This document shows, one piece after another, positions 61,593-64,000 of a stretch of 64,000 bases of DNA (within the stretch, counting starts at the first letter, position 1; each line of letters begins with the position of its first letter). The notes below the pieces were generated by a model, which made no database searches, was not told the origin of the DNA, and saw only the letters and a program-made list of their open reading frames with translations. The stretch spans positions 496,001 to 560,000 of the forward strand of contig CAVWPI010000007.1 of NCBI GenBank assembly GCA_963756895.1. Direction: 5' to 3'. Made by a program: the position numbers and the translations under genes. This stretch comes from DASUAS01 sp963756895. GTDB lineage: Bacteria > Actinomycetota > Acidimicrobiia > IMCC26256 > DASPTH01.

Positions 61593-62207
61593 CTACTTCT
61601 TGGCGGCCTCGTAGTACGGGTTGTCGCCCGAGGCGTGGTCGGTGACGTCGACCACTTCCCTGATCTCGGGCACCGTGTCGAGGATCGCGACCTCGATGCC
61701 CTGGCTGAGCGTGACCGCGGCCATGCCACAGCCCTGGCACCCGCCGCCCATCCGCAGGTATGCGATCGAGTCCTCGACCGCCACGAGCTCCGCGTACCCA
61801 CCGTGTGACGCGATCGCGGGGTTGATCTGCTCCTCGAGCACCTGGATCACCCGCTGCGGGATCTCACCCGACAGGTCGGCTTCCGGCCGGTTGGCGACGC
61901 GTGCCACCGGCGGCAGCGGGCGGTTCGGGTTCTGCATCACCATGCCGCCGTTGAACGCGAGCGTGGCGCCGCGCAGCAGGTCGATGCTCTCGGCGGGGAT
62001 CGCGATCGCGAGGTCGCCGTCGCGCTCGACGAGCACGTCGGCGTCGAGCTCGGCGGTGGGCCGGAACTCCATCAGATAGGTGTAGGCGCCGTTGGCCTCG
62101 CCGTTGACCTCGACCCAGAGCGCGAGGGTGTCGGGCTCGGCTTCGCTGTTGCGGACCTCGAGCACCTTCTGCTGTGCCTCGGGCGAGATGGCAAGGACGT
62201 CGGTCAC
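61593..62207 (-). CDS. Nfu-type Fe-S scaffold/carrier protein (A-type-like N-domain plus NifU C-domain)
   Basis: About 204 residues. The N-terminal half (ISPEAQQKVLEVRNSEAEPD, LALWVEVNGEANGAYTYLME, GGMVMQNPNRPLPPV) resembles a degenerate A-type carrier domain, as in NfuA. The C-terminal half (VLEEQINPAIASHGGYAELV, YLRMGGGCQGCGMAAVTLSQ) is the NifU domain with the cluster-binding CxxC. I start at GTG 62207, seven bases after TATCAT; ATG 62216 is in frame but inside that hexamer. It delivers [4Fe-4S] clusters. Confidence 0.9.
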   Translation of the reverse strand: MTDVLAISPEAQQKVLEVRNSEAEPDTLALWVEVNGEANGAYTYLMEFRPTAELDADVLVERDGDLAIAIPAESIDLLRGATLAFNGGMVMQNPNRPLPPVARVANRPEADLSGEIPQRVIQVLEEQINPAIASHGGYAELVAVEDSIAYLRMGGGCQGCGMAAVTLSQGIEVAILDTVPEIREVVDVTDHASGDNPYYEAAKK

Positions 62208-62214
62208 AGCCACC

Positions 62215-62220
62215 ATGATA
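62215..62220 (-). promoter_or_regulatory. -10 hexamer TATCAT (Nfu gene), deciding GTG 62207
   Basis: On the minus strand TATCAT ends seven bases before GTG 62207. The in-frame ATG at 62216 overlaps the hexamer and cannot be on that transcript. Confidence 0.6.
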
Positions 62221-62225
62221 GGGGC

Positions 62226-63443
62226 GTGCTGCGCGTTCTCCTCCTGCTCCCCACATCGACCTACCGGGCACCCGATTTCGTACGGGCCGCCACCCGGCTC
62301 GGCGTCGAGGTCGTGGTCGGGTCGGACGAGATGCCCCTCCTCCTCGAAGGAAGCTCCGAGCGGGCCCTCGTGGTGCCGCTCGACGAGCCGGAGGCCGCTG
62401 CGGAGCTGATCGTGGCGCTGGACGACCGCCGAGGTGTGGACGCGGTCGTGGCGGTCGACGACCGCGGCGTCATGGTGGCCGCGACCGCCGGCGAGCGCCT
62501 GGGCTTCCCGCACAACCCGCCCGACGCGGTGGCGGCCACCCGCGACAAGGCGGCGATGCGCCGGGCCCTGGGCGCGGCCGAGGTGCCCCAGCCGGCGTTC
62601 GTCGTGACCGATGGCACCGACCCGTCGACGGCCCTGCCCGACCCGGCCGACTTCCCGTTCCCCTGGGTGGTGAAGCCGGTCGACCGCTCCGGCAGCCAGG
62701 GCGTGATCCGCGCCGACGACGTCGACTCGGCGCGGGCGGCGGCGAGCCGCATCCGGATGGTCAGCGACGGGCCGTTGCTGGTCGAGCAGTACGTGCCCGG
62801 CGTCGAGATCGCGATCGAGGGGCTGCTGCGCGACGGCGAGCTCACCGTGCTCGCGGTGTTCGACAAGCCCGACCCTCTCGTCGGTCCCTACTTCGAGGAG
62901 ACCATCTACGTCACGCCGTCGCGCCTGCCTCCCGAGGCGCTGGGTCGCGCCGAGATCGTCACCGCACGTGCCTGCGCGGCGATCGGCCTCGTGGAGGGGC
63001 CCGTACACGCGGAGTTGCGGCTGGACCTCGACGGTGACGGTGACCGCGTGCACGTGATCGAGGTCGCCGCCCGCTCGATCGGAGGCCTGTGCGCGCGCAC
63101 GCTGCGCTTCGGCGCCGGCATTGCGCTCGAGGAGCTGGTGCTGCGACACGCGCTGGGGTTGTCGCTCGACGGCCTCGAACGGGAGTCTGCCGCGTCGGGC
63201 GTGATGATGCTGCCGATTCCCGCTGCCGGCACGTTGCGCGAGGTCGGCGGGCAGGACGCGGCGCGTGTCGTCCCGGGCGTCACGGGTCTGGAGATCACCA
63301 TCCCGCGCGGCCGTCCGGTCGTCCCGCTGCCGGAGGGCAACCGCTATCTCGGGTTCGTGTTCGCACGGGGCGACACGCCCGATGCCGTCGAGGGCTCCCT
63401 GCGCGCCGCCCACGCCGCCCTCGACGTCGTCATCGACACCTAG
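62226..63443 (+). CDS. ATP-grasp domain protein
   Basis: Intact, 405 residues from GTG 62226. After an N-terminal Rossmann-like part (LRVLLLLPTSTYRAPDFVRA), the ATP-grasp fold is shown by RDKAAMRRALGAAEVPQPAF, FPWVVKPVDRSGSQGVIRAD, LLVEQYVPGVEIAIEGLLRD, VHAELRLDLDGDGDRVHVIE and VAARSIGGLCARTLRFGAG. It is of the carboxylate-amine ligase type. The substrate is unknown. Its TAG stop is shared with the -10 of the radical SAM gene, so the two are closely linked. It is divergent from nfu with about 18 bases between start codons. Confidence 0.88.
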   Translation: MLRVLLLLPTSTYRAPDFVRAATRLGVEVVVGSDEMPLLLEGSSERALVVPLDEPEAAAELIVALDDRRGVDAVVAVDDRGVMVAATAGERLGFPHNPPDAVAATRDKAAMRRALGAAEVPQPAFVVTDGTDPSTALPDPADFPFPWVVKPVDRSGSQGVIRADDVDSARAAASRIRMVSDGPLLVEQYVPGVEIAIEGLLRDGELTVLAVFDKPDPLVGPYFEETIYVTPSRLPPEALGRAEIVTARACAAIGLVEGPVHAELRLDLDGDGDRVHVIEVAARSIGGLCARTLRFGAGIALEELVLRHALGLSLDGLERESAASGVMMLPIPAAGTLREVGGQDAARVVPGVTGLEITIPRGRPVVPLPEGNRYLGFVFARGDTPDAVEGSLRAAHAALDVVIDT

Positions 63444-63446
63444 CCT
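63441..63446 (+). promoter_or_regulatory. -10 hexamer TAGCCT sharing TAG with the ATP-grasp stop
   Basis: TAGCCT ends seven bases before GTG 63454. The TAG is the stop codon of the ATP-grasp gene. Confidence 0.6.
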
Positions 63447-63453
63447 GGACCGG

Positions 63454-64000
63454 GTGCGGATCCTCCTCGTCGCCACCTACGAGCTCGGCCAGCAGCCGGG
63501 CGCGGTCGGAGCCGCGGTGGCGCACCTGCGCGAGCACGGCCACGACGTGCGTGCGCTCGACGTGTCCGTCGACCCGTGGGACCCCTCGGCAGTCGAGTGG
63601 GCCGACGAGGTGGCGTTCTCGGTGCCGATGCACACGGCGACCCGACTCGCCCGCGACCTCGCTCGAGGCGTCGACAAGCCGGTGCGCGTCTTCGGCCTCT
63701 ACGCGGAGCAGTGCCGAGACTTCGGTGAGCCGGTGGCGTGGGCAATCGAACGAGGTGGTGATCTCCCGGCACGCGACCTGCTGCAGCCGCTCGACCGCTA
63801 CGCGCGGCTCGAGATCGGTGGCGAGCAGCGACTCGTCGGATCGGTCCTGGCCACCCACGGGTGCGCACACCGGTGCCGCCACTGTCCGGTGCCGGTGGTG
63901 TTCGACGGCCGCATCCGTCGGGTCGACGAGCAGTCGGTGCTCGCCGACGTCGAGCAGCTCGTCGACGCCGGCGCCCGCCACATCTCGTTCGGCGATCCCG
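63454..64000 (+). CDS. Radical SAM protein, N-terminal part (CUAEP/CCAEP-tail type suspected)
   Basis: The frame is open from GTG 63454 to the end of the window, 182 residues. The N-terminal domain (RILLVATYELGQQPGAVGAA, VAHLREHGHDVRALDVSVDP, VAFSVPMHTATRLARDLA) resembles the cobalamin-binding-like fold before many radical SAM domains. SVLATHGCAHRCRHCPVPVV holds the CxxxCxxC that binds the [4Fe-4S] cluster, and DVEQLVDAGARHISFGDP the next strand. The opening resembles actinobacterial radical SAM proteins that end in a Cys- or selenocysteine-AEP tail; that tail would lie outside the window. The cluster it needs would come from the neighbouring Fe-S genes. Confidence 0.82.
   Translation, partial: MRILLVATYELGQQPGAVGAAVAHLREHGHDVRALDVSVDPWDPSAVEWADEVAFSVPMHTATRLARDLARGVDKPVRVFGLYAEQCRDFGEPVAWAIERGGDLPARDLLQPLDRYARLEIGGEQRLVGSVLATHGCAHRCRHCPVPVVFDGRIRRVDEQSVLADVEQLVDAGARHISFGDP

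Overview
The window is high-GC bacterial chromosome with strong G/C bias at third codon positions. Several markers are actinobacterial: a WhiB regulator next to a PdtaS-type histidine kinase (the whiB1-Rv3220c order of Mycobacterium), a DUF3107 protein, an F420-type LLM flavin enzyme, a SufR-type regulator and a DUF222/HNH protein. Gene content rich in acyl-CoA, crotonase and SDR genes fits a free-living aquatic or soil actinobacterium, possibly Acidimicrobiia, but that placement is inference. I see no rRNA, tRNA, IS element, prophage or CRISPR array. Genes are tightly packed; the only gap above 300 bases (21093-21425) holds a 65-bp tandem repeat.

Layout. 1-5.7 kb: end of a cytochrome b subunit, M20 peptidase, serC, FAH-family hydrolase, HTH protein, hisC. 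5.7-8.6 kb: sulfate-activation operon cysDNC. 8.6-15 kb: RDD protein, secreted proteins, GNAT, DoxX, SDR, and a class III cyclase/NB-ATPase regulator. 15-27.4 kb: envelope proteins (phosphodiester glycosidase, coiled coil with Asn-Gly-Thr repeats, lipoprotein, PKD protein), a crotonase pair, and a coupled APH-like kinase, sulfotransferase and DUF1214 set behind the repeat array. 27.5-33 kb: catabolic genes with TetR and MarR regulators. 33-38 kb: alpha-glucoside-type sugar ABC transporter. 38-44.9 kb: serine hydrolase, zinc protease, acyl-CoA dehydrogenase, VOC protein, phosphoesterase, HNH protein. 44.9-48.8 kb: TetR/MFS pair, dapA, uracil-DNA glycosylase. 48.8-57.8 kb: lipid kinase, GDPD, whiB, and the DUF3107-ArsA-ArsA-PdtaS operon, then an epimerase, a phosphatase and an LLM enzyme. 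57.8-64 kb: iron-sulfur island (apbC/mrp, sufR, cysteine-desulfurase-like, DUF169, Nfu), an ATP-grasp gene and a truncated radical SAM gene.

Two features affect the whole annotation. First, about 25 genes are readable only across one or more frame changes, roughly fifty in all. Most look like a single extra base, usually G or C, and they cluster in some stretches and are absent in others. I treat them as probable sequencing or assembly indels and annotate reconstructed genes. Second, many genes have a TANNNT hexamer 6-9 bases before the start codon and no Shine-Dalgarno sequence, which indicates leaderless transcripts. This fixes several starts, and four of these hexamers begin with the TAG stop codon of the upstream gene.

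The candidates most worth following up are the iron-sulfur island, whose cysteine-desulfurase-like protein has Thr where the PLP-binding Lys should be; the repeat array of overlapping mini-ORFs copied from the start of the gene behind it; and a MalF-type permease with an SdrD/Cna-B-like domain in its external loop.
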